Part shown: positions 11,260-24,554 of the stretch, piece by piece
Layout: each line of letters opens with the position of its first letter
Position numbering within the stretch: position 1 is the stretch's first letter
Source of the DNA: Vespula vulgaris
Lineage: Eukaryota > Arthropoda > Insecta > Hymenoptera > Vespidae
DNA length: 64,000 nt
Direction of reading: 5' to 3'
NCBI RefSeq assembly: GCF_905475345.1
Contig: NC_066589.1
Span: 9,726,001-9,790,000 of the forward strand
Translations under genes and position numbers: made by a program
The notes under the pieces: generated by a model
Database searches by the model: none
What the model saw: only the letters and a program-made list of their open reading frames with translations
What the model was told of the DNA's origin: nothing

Positions 11260-14162
11260 TCATATTTTTGCATAGAATTTATCTAAATGATATTTATCGT
11301 ATTTAGGATTGTTTAAAATAATATATTTCCAATGTAAAATTTCCCATAGTAATACTATTAAGCTAAAAAAATAACCAATGCTAAGAGCGACAAGAGCACC
11401 ATAAAGCTTATGGAGATTAACCAATGCTTTCTCTGACATTTTCTCTTGTTGTTTTTCAATAAGTTGCGACGGATAAATAACATCGCTTAACCATTTATCT
11501 ACTAAACCAACTTCTACCATACGTCTAACCTAAAAAACAAGATATCATTATCATATTATATATCTTATATTAAATAGGTATTAAATAATATAAAATAATC
11601 GTTAAACTTGTTATTACCCATAAATCAACATATGGCTTTAATGGAGAATTTTTGTCCATTCCAAGAGCAATCGGCATATTTATTATACAATCTTTCATAA
11701 TATGTAAATTATGTTTTACATCAGATGTTTTGATATTTTGTGTATTATTTTCTTGTTGCTTTTCTTCCAGTGCATATTTTGTAATATGAGCAAACCTCAA
11801 GGAAAATTCATTTTCATAATAACCAAAAGATCCATTTGCTACTTTTTCTATAGATTCTTTTTCATCTTTTATCAACTGAAATTTATTACCAATTTCCTGA
11901 CTATCAGAGTCTAAAGATTGTAGAAAAAATTCTTTACTTTCTTTGCTCCACCCACCAACAGAAATCGAACTTCTAGCTAATTGATTCAGTGTATCAATAG
12001 TGATTCTACATTTTAAACATAATAAAAATATGTCAAATTTAGTCAAATTATTATTATTGGTAGTAATAGTTTATACATTTAATCTTACGTAGCCACAGGA
12101 TTAGCAAGGCTGGCTGTCATACTGGCACGATAAACTACAACAACCAAAATACTGTAAATCCACCACCATCCAATAAGTACTCTTAAAGCCCAAGGATTTG
12201 GCAAACGTGGTAATGATACCAAAAGTAACATACTATATGTATATAACATGCTATTCTGTGCTTCTGTAAACAAATATATGCCTTTTTTTGCTTGTTTAAT
12301 CCTTAATTCTTTTATTTTATCAAGCTCATTAATATTGACTAGTTTATGTTTAACATCCTTATAAATAATTATATGCTTCTGATAAAATAATGAAAACAGA
12401 TGGATAATTCCTCCTGCTAGTAAAAGAGTGAAAAGTATTGTGATCCAAGTGTAGAGCCTAAATGTTATAAAAAGTTTTTTATTTATTTTGTTAATGATAA
12501 AATTTTTACTCTTATTAAATTATATTTTTATTAATGGTCATACTTGAAAGGAAGAATTAAAAGTTTCCATGAATTATCTGTCAAAGATTCTGGTGTTAAG
12601 AAAGTAAGACATTCTGTATTATAAGGGATAGATAACTCAAAGAATTTTAAAAGATAGGAGGTATAATGGAGATCTCCAATATAAAATGTAGCTTTCCTTG
12701 CTATTGCTTCTCCTATAAGACCAGTATATGTCTCATTTTTATCTAATGCTCCCCACCGATCATTCTCTATATTGTAAGGCATGTAGTAATGTGGCTTAAA
12801 GTTCATAAATTGAGATATAACACGAATTAACTACAAAGATAAGAAAATATATAAAAATCTGTATAAAAGATACATAATATTATAACACACTCTTCTTATA
12901 CAAACTTCAAATTCAACACCTAAACCTTTAGCACTGTAACTGGGACCACCTTTATAAAACTTTTTTGATTCTTTTGTTACAGCTGGTATATGTTCAAAAA
13001 CTGAAACTCTTTAAAAATAAATAAACATAAAAAAAATCAATTTATGAAAAAAATTTAAATAATTCATCATTTATATTTTTAATAATTAAAGTTTCAAACC
13101 TTAGAGTTTTTCCTTTAAGATCTGAAATTTGTTGTACAAAGTGATTTTTACCATAACGAAATTTTCCATTGTACCATGTATCTAAATACTTCGTTATTAC
13201 AAACTTTTTTTTTTGATTTGGAAAGTATACTGTTTCTAAATTAATTATTGGTTGAGCAGATGTGTCACCTGAACGATATTTATATGGCTTATACTGATGT
13301 ACAAATACAACATTAATTATTCTATTCCAAATATAATTCAAATCAGATGTAAGAATTCGATAATCGTGTAATAATAAAAACAAGCCATGAGTATTGATTA
13401 ATTCTTTTCTGGAAAAATGAAAATCTTATTATATCTTTACCTGAGAAATATAAAATATTGTTATATGTACAAAATTATTTATATATCATTTTTATATGGT
13501 ATATATAAGTAATATTAAAAAAATCTTTATTTTATCACCTTTCTACATATTGTAAAAACTCGGAAACTAACAAGCCATTAGCAACAAGTATAACATATCC
13601 ATTGCATCTAGCTGTTTTACTATGAGCAAGGATTTTTTGTATACGCTGTCTTGCTGGAGAAAATTCTTCATTGTCACGCAATAAGATCTACATAAAAAAA
13701 TTTTATGAATTTATTAACTTCATTTTATAAATAATATAAATGAAAATAGATAAAAAATATATAAATATTAATACAGTTTAATAATTTCATATTGCATGAT
13801 AAGTGTGAATTTGAAAAGAAGACAGAAACATTTTATGTACTTACGTTATATTTTAAGATGTTAAAAGTGTTCTTGTTGCTATTTATTAATCCATGATAAA
13901 TATGATCTGTTACAAAAACGGTACAAGTACTACGATTCGTAATTTCTTCTATCAATTGATGGATTACGGGTTTTAAATAGCGCGCATTTTTTTTGCATTG
14001 ATCAATTTGTAGATATCTAATAATCGTTTAAAATAATCTTTAAATAATTTTTCTGTTGTATATAATTTTATTTCAAAAAATGTACTATTTATACCTTTTT
14101 TTAAATCCCATAGTAAAATGAATACAAAGTAAGATAATGAATATAATTCGGAATAATATCAT
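11260..14162 (-). CDS. Ionotropic receptor (IR), divergent iGluR family
   Basis: Chemo-, thermo- or hygrosensory ligand-gated channel subunit of dendritic membranes. Nine exons, all in phase, 709 aa: complement of 14162-14095, 14016-13845, 13687-13539, 13408-13100, 13008-12891, 12830-12544, 12457-12089, 12005-11618, 11529-11260. Residues 1-19 look like a signal peptide (MILFRIIFIILLCIHFTMG). The S1 lobe includes DLKGKTLRVSVFEHIPAV and WGALDKNETYTGLIGEA. TM1 begins near 372 (WITILFTLLLAGGIIHLF). A pore and TM2 follow (ALRVLIGWWWIYSILVVVV), then S2 with TITIDTLNQLARSSISVGGW, and TM3 near 656-684 (LYGALVALSIGYFFSLIVLL). The usual SYTANLAAF gate of true glutamate receptors is replaced by YRASMTASLANP. 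The N-terminal region is short compared with co-receptors IR8a/IR25a. The subfamily is not assigned; the S2 start looks most like the IR21a type, but this is from memory. Head-to-head with ACOX3. Confidence 0.88.
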
Positions 14163-14427
14163 CGTATTCGTAATGTATCGTTACTTTTATTCACTATCAC
14201 CTTTACCCGTATCTCATTTATTTCCAGTCTATTCAAATTATATCGATTCCTTAAACTTATAAATTATTAAACATTCGATCTATTTTATAATTGAAAATGT
14301 ATTGCTTTATTTGAATTACTATAAATGCAAATGAGATGTTAAATTTTAAAAAGTTTAATGAAATTTGAAAGTTAGATATATGTTACCATACATATTTATA
14401 TTACATAATTATATATATTAATTATAT

Positions 14428-14470
<43 letters not shown>

Positions 14471-15072
14471 AAATACATGTTAAATTAACAATAATATATA
14501 AATTTCTATTATGTAATTTGAAATAACATAAAATGACGAAAAAAGAAATGATTCTTAAAATACGCATTATTTCGAAAAAAATTTAATGTTCATTATTTTC
14601 TGTTAATTTTATTTATATTTATGATAAATAAATTATTCAACGTTATTTGATCGAGGACTTTAAATATCGATAATTAAAATTATCAGTATACGTGTTTTAT
14701 AAAACAAGTTAATGAAATTCAATTTATGTTTAATGATACAGCATTATTCTTCTATGTTCATATAAGTAATATCAACTCATGGTCACCACCGCTAGTTCGT
14801 ATCAGCCGATTGAATAAATCGGTATAGATTAAAGATTTGATATTTCGCAACGATTATGCATTTATATATGAACATGTGTATTTAAGTTATATTATGTATA
14901 TAAATTAATACGTTATTATAAAGTTATTATAAAGATAAAATATAAATATTTTATAATATTAGTGAGTGTATATATTTGTATAAAATTTATAATCAAGTTA
15001 TGAGATTTACAACATAAATAAAATTTTTAATTTTGATTGTTTGTTATAGCTTAAAAATATTTATAATATACA
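14163..15072. promoter_or_regulatory. AT-rich region between divergent IR and ACOX3 genes
   Basis: About 0.9 kb of very AT-rich sequence with a (TA)n tract at 14431-14468 and no convincing open frame. It must hold the promoters of both flanking genes; no clear core element could be picked out. Confidence 0.45.
14431..14468. repeat. (TA)n microsatellite between IR and ACOX3
   Basis: About 38 bases of pure TA in the divergent promoter region. Confidence 0.9.
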
Positions 15073-17983
15073 ATGCGACTATCAAAGTTAAAGGATTTGA
15101 TAAGTGATTTACCCAAAGGTCCTTTGGATAAATATAGAATACGTGCTAGGTTTGATTGGAAATTATTAAAATTAAATTTAGAAGGGGAAGAAGGTATCAG
15201 ACAACAGGTAAATATAATAACAAAATTTTTAACGTTATTAAGAAAGGTTAACTGAAAAGAATTATATACTTGTAGAACAAAATTTGGTCATTTATTAAGG
15301 ATAATTCACTATTTAAAGCAAATTATAACTCCTTAACATTAGATGAAAGCCGTAGAATCTGTACAGCTCGAATTCGTGCACTTCTAGACAATGAAATTAA
15401 TGTAAGTTTATTTATATAAAAAATTAAATAAATATTTTTTTATTAATAACGTATTAAATCTTTTTTTCTATTATAATGCATTAAATTGAGAAATCAACAT
15501 TATAGCCAATTACATGTGGAAGTTGGTTCAATATACTTTTTCAATATGACGCATCAATACCAGTCAAAATGAGTGTCATGCATGGAATGGTTCCAAATAC
15601 TGTTTTCACTTTAGGTACAGAACGTCATATGGATATTCTGCACAAATTTTCCAATCTGGAAGTATGTATAAAAATAAAAAAAATATTATGGTTATATAAG
15701 ATATTTTAATAAGTTTTGATAATTATTCAGTATTTTGGTGTCTTTGCTTTAACTGAAATATCTCATGGAACAAATGCGAAAGGTATGAGAACTACTGCAA
15801 CATACGATGTTAATAAAAAAACCTTCTGTTTACATTCACCAGATTTTGAAGCTGCAAAATGTTGGGTTGGTGGTTTAGGTACACATATATATACTTAAAT
15901 ATTATACTATGTTGTGTATTATTATACTGTATATTGTAATTAACTAATGTCAAACTTTTAATAATTATAGGAAAGACTGCTACACATGCTATTATTTTTG
16001 CACAATTGATTACGCCAGATAAAGTAAATCATGGTCTTCATTCTTTTATTGTACCTATACGAGATCTTGATACCCATTTACCGTTACCTGGTGTAACTGT
16101 TGGAGATTTAGGCGAAAAAATTGCACTTAATGGAGTGGACAACGGTTTTGTAATATTTAATAATTATCACATTCCACGGACATATTTATTAAATCGAACG
16201 GCTGATGTTACCGAAGATGGACAATACGTATCATCCTTTAAAGATAAAAATAAAAGATTTGGTATTTATATATATTTCTATAATTGTATGATTTGTTTGT
16301 ATATTGAAAATTCATTACCATCTACATTACTTTTAGGTGCATCGTTTGGTGCATTGTCAATAGGACGTTTTAATATTACATGGATATGTTCGAGTTTTCT
16401 TAATCTTGCAGTAGTCATAGCATTACGATATTGCGCGATTAGAAAACAATTCGGTCCATCGGAAAATGAAGAGTGGCCTGTAATAGAGTATCAAGCACAG
16501 GTATATTATCTATAAAAATACAAATATTTATAATTATTATGATCAAAATAATGTAATAAAAAATTAATTTATGTGGTATATTCCAGCAAGCTAGATTATT
16601 TCCTCACTTAGCGTCTGCATATGCAGTAAAGATGTTCTCGCAAAAATATTGTGAGATTATAAATAATTTTCAAATAAAACTTGTTAGTGGAGAAGATCGT
16701 GATAAACTTCATTTAGAAGGTATTGAGTTGCATGCATTATCTTCAGCTACAAAACCATTGTGTTCATGGATTGCACGAGATGCTATTCAAGATTGTAGAG
16801 AGTCATGTGGTGGTCATGGATATTTAAAGAGTGCGTAAAAATAAAATTCTAAAGAAAAGCAATGATATTACAGTAATAATAATAATAATAATAAAATAAT
16901 AATAATAATAATGTCCTAACTTTTTTTGCAGTGTCACGTTTAGGAGATATACGAGCCAATCATGATGCAAATTGTACTTACGAAGGTGAAAATAATGTAC
17001 TCATTCAACAATCAAGTAATTGGTTGTTGAGTCAATGGTCTTGTCTGTTAAATGGAAAAGCTATTTCATCTCCATTTGGAACAATAGATTTCTTAGCAGA
17101 TAGTGAACATATCCTAAAACAAAAATTTAATTGCACAACAATCGAAGAAACGATAAGTCTCGAAAGTACGACAATAATTTTTTTATGTGCATATGCATTT
17201 TATTATCATATATTAATATCATTTTAAAACTTTATGAATTCATCACGTTATCGTTGATTCCTGTTCTCGTAAAATTTGTTTTTATTTCAGATTTATTATT
17301 TTCACTTAAATGGTTATTATGTTATTATTTAAAAAAAACAAATAAACGTGTACAAGATCTTAAAGAAGACGGGTGTACTGATTTTATGGTGCGAAACGAT
17401 TCACAACTATTTTTTGCACGAACATTGTCTCTTATATATGGAGAAGTAAGAAATTATTTTTTTTATGTTTTATTATATCCCAATTCGGTTCCAATTATTT
17501 TGAATATTATTTTCGTAGTATATTTTACTTAAAACTTTCATCGATTGTATAAAAGAACCTATCTGGAAAACAGAAGAATATGAGGTACTCAGAAAGCTGT
17601 GTTCTTTGTTTGGATCAACGATTTTGGAGAAGAGATTGGTGGATTTGTATGCTGGTGGTTATGCATCAGTCGATAGTAATATAGACGATAAATTGCGTCA
17701 AGGTATTATAATGTTATGCAAAGATTTATTGGAAGATGCTGTGGCTTTAGCAGATGTATTAGCACCACCTGATTATATTGTTAACTCACCACTAGGAATG
17801 GCTGATGGGAATGTATGTTTATCATCAACTAATCAATATAACTTACTTAGTAACAGTGGATCTAATTTGTTAATTTGAACATATCAACAGGTATATAAAC
17901 ACATCCAGGAGAAGATTTTTCAAAATAAGGAAAATTTAGAACGTCCTACCTGGTGGAGAGAAATATTATCATCTAAATTATGA
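15073..17983 (+). CDS. ACOX3: Peroxisomal acyl-CoA oxidase 3
   Basis: FAD enzyme of peroxisomal beta-oxidation that turns (branched) acyl-CoA into trans-2-enoyl-CoA and gives H2O2. Eleven exons in phase, 679 aa: 15073-15207, 15276-15401, 15506-15661, 15731-15878, 15971-16261, 16337-16500, 16587-16830, 16932-17165, 17291-17445, 17519-17812, 17891-17983. The start resembles human ACOX3 (KGPLDKYRIRARFDWK). Further family blocks are FALTEISHGTNAKGMRTTA (FAD/substrate region), HSPDFEAAKCWVGGLGKTA, PGVTVGDLGEK, ALRYCAIRKQFGP, CGGHGYLKMSRLGDIR and CTYEGENNVLIQQ with the catalytic Glu near 439. The protein ends in SKL, a peroxisomal PTS1 signal, as in human ACOX3. The acceptor at 17517-17518 was chosen because it keeps frame and restores LLKTFIDCIKEP; the nearer AG at 17554-17555 shifts the frame. 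Convergent with B3GLCT. Confidence 0.95.
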
Positions 17984-18355
17984 TATAAAATATCTGTTAT
18001 ATAAATGGTTTCGTTTACTTATATTTTACAATATTATTATTGATTAAAATATATATTTTTACATATTTTAATATGCGAGGTAATTATACAAGCATTGATA
18101 ATGTAAATATATTGTTGCATAATTAAAAAAATTTATATCCTTATTATCCTCAGCATATTTTCCATATACAAAATATCCTTTATAAAAAAAATATGAGTAT
18201 AAGAACTTTGAAAATGATAAGATCTATTTTTTAGGACATTTATTATTATGTTTTATATATAATGACTTTATATTAAAAAAATGATTTTATATGAGTAAAA
18301 TAGTTTTACCATGGATGTTTATTATAGATTCAAGAATCTATGCTGTATATCAGTC
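17984..18355. other. Short gap between convergent ACOX3 and B3GLCT
   Basis: Only 372 bases separate the two stop codons. ATTAAA at 18043-18048 can serve ACOX3. TTTATT at 18239-18244 reads AATAAA on the minus strand and can serve B3GLCT. The two 3'UTRs probably come very close or overlap. Confidence 0.5.
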
Positions 18356-20395
18356 TTATAATTCAGTATGTATCCTGGGCACAGGAAGTGAACTATCTGC
18401 TTCAGAAAACCATTGATTATATACTTTTATAGGATCAATCATCCAGAATTTATGAAAGGATACAGGTTCTTGTGAGGCTAGATAAGCAGTAGCATAATCT
18501 GCAGGACGAGCCTATATTATATAAATATGTAATGTATTAAAAAAAAAATATTTTATACGCAGGTTAGTGCAGGTAGATACTCTTAAACATTATAGATACC
18601 TGATGAAATAAAGAAGAATGAGTAAGTTGTACATTCAGTCTGTGTAAACATATGCCAAAAAGAAACATATCGTCTGGTGTATTTGATGATGGACATTTGC
18701 AAACATCTGAATCAATCATTTGATAAACAAGAGGTGCAGACAGAGCAATACCAGCACCACCAGTTAAATACTCATATCCAAATGAATTATCCCATACTCG
18801 ATAACCATAACGCTCGCCGATAGCAATTTGATTCTTAGGATAATAACACGTTAATAAACGCATTAATCGTGCCACACTGTTTTTTATAATCGTTGATAAT
18901 TCATTAGTCAATAATAAAAATTGCATAATATGAATGATTATACAATATATACGTTGATTACAAAATACCTGAAAATAGTATCATCATCGCTTATGATTAA
19001 CCAGTCAAGATTTTTACTCTTCAATATATTAGCAGCTGCTTTTAAAATATCGTAAGTTTTGGCACAGTGTCCTTTAGTAGTATTTGTCACAGTATATGCC
19101 TCAGGTAAGTTTTTATCTACACCGAGAAAATGTTTATTCTATACCTATGATTAAAATAATAAACATTATGTTATATTCAAATGAAGAAGAAATAAAATTT
19201 TACCTGCCTGATCACTAAAATATCCAATATTTAGAACATATTTTGCCCATGTTTTTTTGATGATTGGGATTCTTTCTGTATGATACTTGGCACAAGTTTT
19301 TATCGCAAAATATACATTTTTCAAAGAAATTGTTGTATCCTAAAATCATAATTACATAAAAATATATCCAATTTATTTTTATGAACATAATTTTCTAACT
19401 TACACATGGATGAAAGAACCTAGGATAGGTTGCACAATCAGAGGTAGAAACAACACATAGCTGAGGAACATGAGTTAATTTTATAGGGTTTTTGCTTCTC
19501 AAAATAAAACCTCCTAATTCATAAGAAGCATCAATAGAAAAATCATTACTGGCATTAAATTCAAGTGAAATTTCCTGTGCTATTCTGTAATAATATTAAT
19601 AAAATCATGTATTTTTAGATAATAACAATCATATTTTTTCATTATTAAAGGAAGAGATATAAGTTCACAATAGGAAAAAAATTGTAAAGTAAGAAAGACC
19701 TATTTAATAGTTTCGATGTCATCGCAAATCCGGTAGCAATATGGGGATATTTAAATTTTTTTTTATGATCTGCAAAATGATGAATGATAGTAGGTTCAAC
19801 ATCATACAATGCGTGTCCAATCCATAATTCCTACAGTAAATAACAAATAAGTAAATTTTAGATAAATGTTAGGATATGTAATAACTAATTTCTATAACTA
19901 AACAAATATTATTCACCTGACTAGAATTAAATTGAGAAAATACATTTAACAATTTACTCAATTTTACGACTGTATTTTCTAAACAAAAAAAATACCACTT
20001 TACATTTGAATAATTATCTGATAAATATGTAAACAATGGTATGACTATCCAAGATCCTTTAACATCTAATTGATGAGTTAACACAATTTTTGGTACTTCC
20101 TAAAAAAAATATATATTATCCGTTACTTTACAAATATCTCATTTAATTTATAAAAATACTTACTACTTCCATAATGCTAGCTTGTTCCTTTATACTCCGT
20201 TGTAGAATATCAGCATGTGCAGCATGGTAACCTTCTTTTTGACTCAAGATTATAACTACTAATTCCTTCGTATCTACAAATATATATTTATTATAATTTA
20301 TACCACAATTATTATGTAAATAAAAACTTACCTAAGGCAGTTGTATACACGGACGAAAGAACTGTCCCAGAGAAAAGGATCAAATGGATTAACAT
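18356..20395 (-). CDS. B3GLCT: Beta-1,3-glucosyltransferase for thrombospondin repeats
   Basis: ER enzyme that adds glucose to O-fucose on thrombospondin type 1 repeats, a quality-control step for secreted TSR proteins after POFUT2. Nine exons in phase, 461 aa: complement of 20395-20332, 20273-20164, 20099-19917, 19830-19700, 19584-19404, 19339-19204, 19116-18969, 18876-18600, 18511-18356. Residues 1-20 form a hydrophobic signal sequence (MLIHLILFSGTVLSSVYTTA). Fringe-like family blocks are FAIKTCAKYHTERIPIIKKT, LDWLIISDDDTIF with the metal-binding Asp triplet at 312-314, GERYGYR, EYLTGGAGIALSAPLVYQM and TPDDMFLFGICLHRL. The C-terminus HTEL is a KDEL-like retrieval signal, in keeping with an ER protein (human ends REEL). 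Its promoter lies in the short stretch before the 3' end of the MYND gene on the same strand. Confidence 0.93.
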
Positions 20396-22184
20396 TATGC
20401 CAGCAAGAAATAAATCTTGCTACAAGATATATTTTTGCGTAGAGTAATTACTTTAACGAGTAATACAATTATTTATATAATTAAACTTTAATTTATACGA
20501 CACGATGAAGAGAATACAACTTCTTCATGTAACTGTTTCGAAGATAATAACTTTAAAATATTTGCCCGTGTCGACTCTACTGCCCTCTGTAGGAAAAGAC
20601 TCGGAGCTCTGAAACGAAATGAACCAATCACAAGGCTTAAATTTCGTGCGAAGTTTAAAAGATATTTCAAACGTAAACAAATAGTTTTCTTAACAATCCG
20701 ATAAGATTCAACGAGAAATAGACAACAATGATTTTTATTTTTCAGTTTTATTTATGTAACGATATATAATGTCTACTTATAGCGAGAAGAAGGGGTAACA
20801 CACATGCTAATAAAATTTTTACGATTAAAAACTTTATTTTGGTTTGCTTTGTAATTGGGAAAAATATATATAATGTTGTGTACCTGTAGGAACTTTGGGC
20901 TATACATTGTCTGGGACCATCATTGTCGGGTAACATGCTAGTTTAAAAAAAAAAAAAGAAAGAAAAAGAAAGAAAGAAAAAAAGAAACAGAAGGAAAAAA
21001 AGAAGAGAAAGAAAACAACTTAAAACATTTCAATACGTTTCAACGTAGTTACAAAACAACGGCTTAAATCTATACTAAAGCTAAAGATCTATTAAATCTA
21101 AATTTTATATGGTAACAAATGTGGTATAAAATACGGTGTCTGCGATACGCGCGTACGTATATTTTAGAACGAATAAAAGATACGGTCGAGAAAAAAATTT
21201 GTTTCTATGCATTCAAGTTAAAATGCAATTGTCTTCTTATAATGTAAATCTACAGGATTAAAAAAAAAAAAGTGTAAAGAAAGCAATAAGATTATAAAAA
21301 CATTTCCGATTATAATCCATACATTGAATTGTACCAACATGTAAAGCCGCCCACGTTAAACGAATTTGACACATGGCACACGGTTAATTGATCTTTAAAA
21401 TTCGAGCTTGAACGATCTCTTGGTAACTCGTATAAAATTATATACAGTATCGTAAGCTACATTTTTGTGCTCTCTCTTAGATCCGTTTATAAACAAATAT
21501 ATTCTTCTGTTTTTCATTAGAATTTCTTGAAACTGTTGAAAACTCTGAACTAGCGTAAACAGCAAGTTGGTATAAATTATGAAACTACAAGTTTGAAGGG
21601 ACCGAATGAAATCGTCCGTACCAATGAAATATATTTTAACGGTTATTAAGGAGAATTGATTTCATAAAAAGTACTTTAAGTGAATACGTAATGTTACAGG
21701 TAGATCGTTCCGTTGAATGCGAGTAAGTTCTTTAGTGATATATTGTTAAATGCTTGAAGTTTCGATCGAGCAGTAGTGTTTTATGTTTGCTTAAAAAATC
21801 GACTTTCGTAATCCCAATATCAAATAAAGGCAATGCAACGGTTACAGTAAAGCAATGACCTTTACATTTCGATCTTTGTTACTTCTAAACACGTTTAAGA
21901 CTTTTCTCTATGCTACATTCATAACTTGTAGCGTGACACAGGAAATTTGGCAATCATTCCGTCTTGAAATTAATGTCATAGTTCAATTTTTACAGATTAA
22001 ACATACTTAAACACTCTTAAAAATATACAATGTTCTTATAACACTTCTTCCATATCTTGCTCGTTAAGAATCAAGCTCATGACCTTCGTTTCTTGACTAG
22101 ATTCATTCTTAGTTGTACAGGTTGTTTCACCTGTCTATTCAAAAAGTATTTAAATACTCAAGTGAAATATTTAATGCTTCAGTT
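20396..22184 (-). other. B3GLCT promoter plus long 3'UTR of the MYND gene
   Basis: No coding frame. Plus-strand TTTATT strings at 20734-20739 and 20747-20752 read AATAAA on the minus strand and probably end the MYND-gene transcript, leaving about 340 bases for the B3GLCT promoter (with an ACCAATCAC CCAAT-like site near 20623). The remaining 1.4 kb up to 22184 would be the MYND gene's 3'UTR. An A/G-rich run lies at 20945-21015. Confidence 0.45.
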
Positions 22185-24554
22185 TTAGCCGGAACACACT
22201 TCGGAGTGTTCGTCCCATGCCGCGACCTGTAAAAAGTATCGCAAATAAATTAGTTCTCGCTTGATAAAAAATAAAAAAAAAATTATTCGCAGAATTTGTT
22301 TAGAAAAAAAAAATATATATATCTCCACATACTTGACATTCGCGACTGCAATACCACTGATTACCACAGCCAGCGCACACGAACTGTGCAGCACGTTCGT
22401 GGCAACCTTGACAACGTGGTGGGCTATCCCTGTCGTCTCTGGTATCCCTTCCACCGGAAGAAATTCGGGTTTCTCTATCCTCTATAACAGCAGCTTCCTC
22501 CTCCACATCCTCCTGTTAAAATAATTTCATTACTACGTAGCTCGGTATTAAAAAATCGATATAAAAAGATTCCATAGAAAAATTCTTTACCACATGAATT
22601 AAATTATTAGAATGAGATTGCACCGCTGTATTGACAACTGGCGTAATGGTTATTTCTGTTCTTGCCTGTAATTTGTATTCATCGATTACTTATTCATCCT
22701 TGCTTGCTTGCTTGCTTTATTACGATATAGTACGTTCAGCGATATATTAGTAACCTTGGAAGAAGATAGGAGATCACTAATGGAAACTGGATTAGAGCCT
22801 TGATACGCTTGTAGAAGGTGTTGGGTTGCAGTACTTTGCTGTGGTATAGACGTAACGGTAGGAGTGCTCCTTTCCCTTTCAGGAGCTGTGAGTAACCTGG
22901 CTAAAGTGGGTGAAAAGGTGGTTGGTCTAGGAGATTGCGATTTAGTGAGAATTCCATGAAGTAATGAACCAGTCGACTGAGTTTGCGTAGTTTGCGGGGT
23001 CGCTGATGGCGCTACAGGATGCAAAGTTACATCCGGATAATTCTGGGGCGTTTTCACCGGTTCCCCTAAAGAATCGTTGTTCATCCAAATTTAGGAAATA
23101 CTTATTTTCGCGTGATGCATATATTTTTGATAACAATGACATATATACATATGTGTGGTTTATTCGTTCTTAACTTACCCTGTTGCTGGCTCAACTTTGC
23201 AAATTGAACGAGCACGTCTTTGAAGCTCATGGAATTGTTAGGATCAGTGGCATTTGGATTGCTTTTACAGGAATCTGTACTGGATGGTCGCGAGTCTACA
23301 TTGTGCCCGGTTTCGACCATAGCTCCGCCCGCACCCAAACCGACGTTTACCGAATTCCTCATTCTCCGACCCCTGACAGAAGTGCCACGTATAGATACAA
23401 CAACGATACACATATATCATAGATAAGATCTTACATCAGACGCTACTATTAATCAACGATGAGAACATCTGTTTTCATTGAATTTATGCAAATATGGAAT
23501 TACCTTCGTGGTACCATTTCCGGATGTCTAAGTCTGTAGTCAGCGATAATGGATCTAACATCAACGATTGTGCCCTGGCGACCTTCCCCAATTTGTCTAT
23601 TTTCAGGGCTCATCGCTTCTGTTTGTTTTCGTCCATTCTCGCCGGTTTGCTTAGGTGGTGTTACTTGTCTATGCGACGACGCTTTTGAACTCTTGTCTTT
23701 CTTGTAAGCTGGTAAATCTTGAGAGGTTTCTTCGGGAACGTCTTCCTTCGATTCGAAAGAACATTTCTCTTTAGGCACGGGCGTCGTGCTATCGCTGCTT
23801 TCCCATTCCGGTCCCAAAGATAAACTCGCTGGTGGTAAGGTTTCTCCCAGCTGCCTGTTTCCTTCCATGAATCCTAAAACTTGCCTCCTCCTTTCAACTC
23901 TCAGGTACGCCTCTTCTTTAAGCTTTCTCATACTTAAGATTTCATTCCATTCCATTTCTTTGGCACGGGCTAGCTCGTCAAGGGCCTACAGGGATATCGA
24001 ACAATGGATCATAATTTTATCTCCAACCCCTCTCGTGAATTTCATAAAACAAATAAACAAATACCTGAACTTCAGCGCGTAGTTGGTCAGCTCTTACGGC
24101 GAGTTCATCGGCGCTAAGTTTCTCACAGCCAACGACAAACGATATATATTGTTCTCTTTGTTCAAGGCAAAACTTTTTCGGTGCGGAATTGCCATTAGAG
24201 GACAGCTGTCCGTCCGTTGATTTACGTTTTCTGCTACTTTCAGCTACCTCGGATTTCAGAGAACGCGTAGGTGCACGTTCCTTTTGTTGCGAACCATCGG
24301 ACGAGGACAAAGCTTTTCCCGCCGTTTCTAAATCCGTGTCGCATAAAGGTTCCTTCTTTATCGACGACGATCGAAGACGATCCGCGGTCGTCGTTGATGC
24401 TGCTGCGGTTTCTTCCGGAAGTGCTGCACCATTTTGTTGATTTTGAGGGACTTTTGGTGACGTTCTAGACGAATCCTCCTCTCTCGTCTTCTCCGCAGCA
24501 TCCACCTTCTTCCCGTTTCCACCGGAACCTTCCATCGCGTGCATCTTGTTCAAA
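22185..24554 (-). CDS. MYND zinc-finger protein, C-terminal exons
   Basis: Not recognised as a named gene. Exons in phase: complement of 24554-24065, 23985-23504, 23372-23179, 23065-22755, 22665-22591, 22512-22333, 22226-22185. The C-terminus is a complete MYND finger with spacing C-x2-C-x8-C-x2-C-x5-C-x3-C-x7-H-x3-C (CQGCHERAAQFVCAGC, YCSREC), usually a protein-protein module of transcriptional regulators that binds proline-rich motifs. Upstream are a Ser/Thr/Lys-rich disordered part with basic clusters (SRKRKST), a likely helix (ELARAKEMEWNEILSMRK), the block VDVRSIIADYRLRHPEMV and basic RRGRRMR, so a nuclear role is likely. If translation starts in the first exon, the ATG at 24544 gives 587 aa. 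That exon opens with an acceptor and stays open 5' of the ATG, and its phase matches the THAP exon at 34190, so a longer protein of about 802 aa is possible. Confidence 0.82.

Noticed and set aside
17555..17605. AG at 17554-17555 as the acceptor of ACOX3 exon 10
   Set aside because: It shifts the frame; the acceptor at 17517-17518 keeps frame and adds a fitting segment, so no frameshift or pseudogene needs to be assumed.
22261..22524. Plus-strand frames opposite the MYND exon
   Set aside because: Shadows of the clear MYND finger on the minus strand; no family resemblance.
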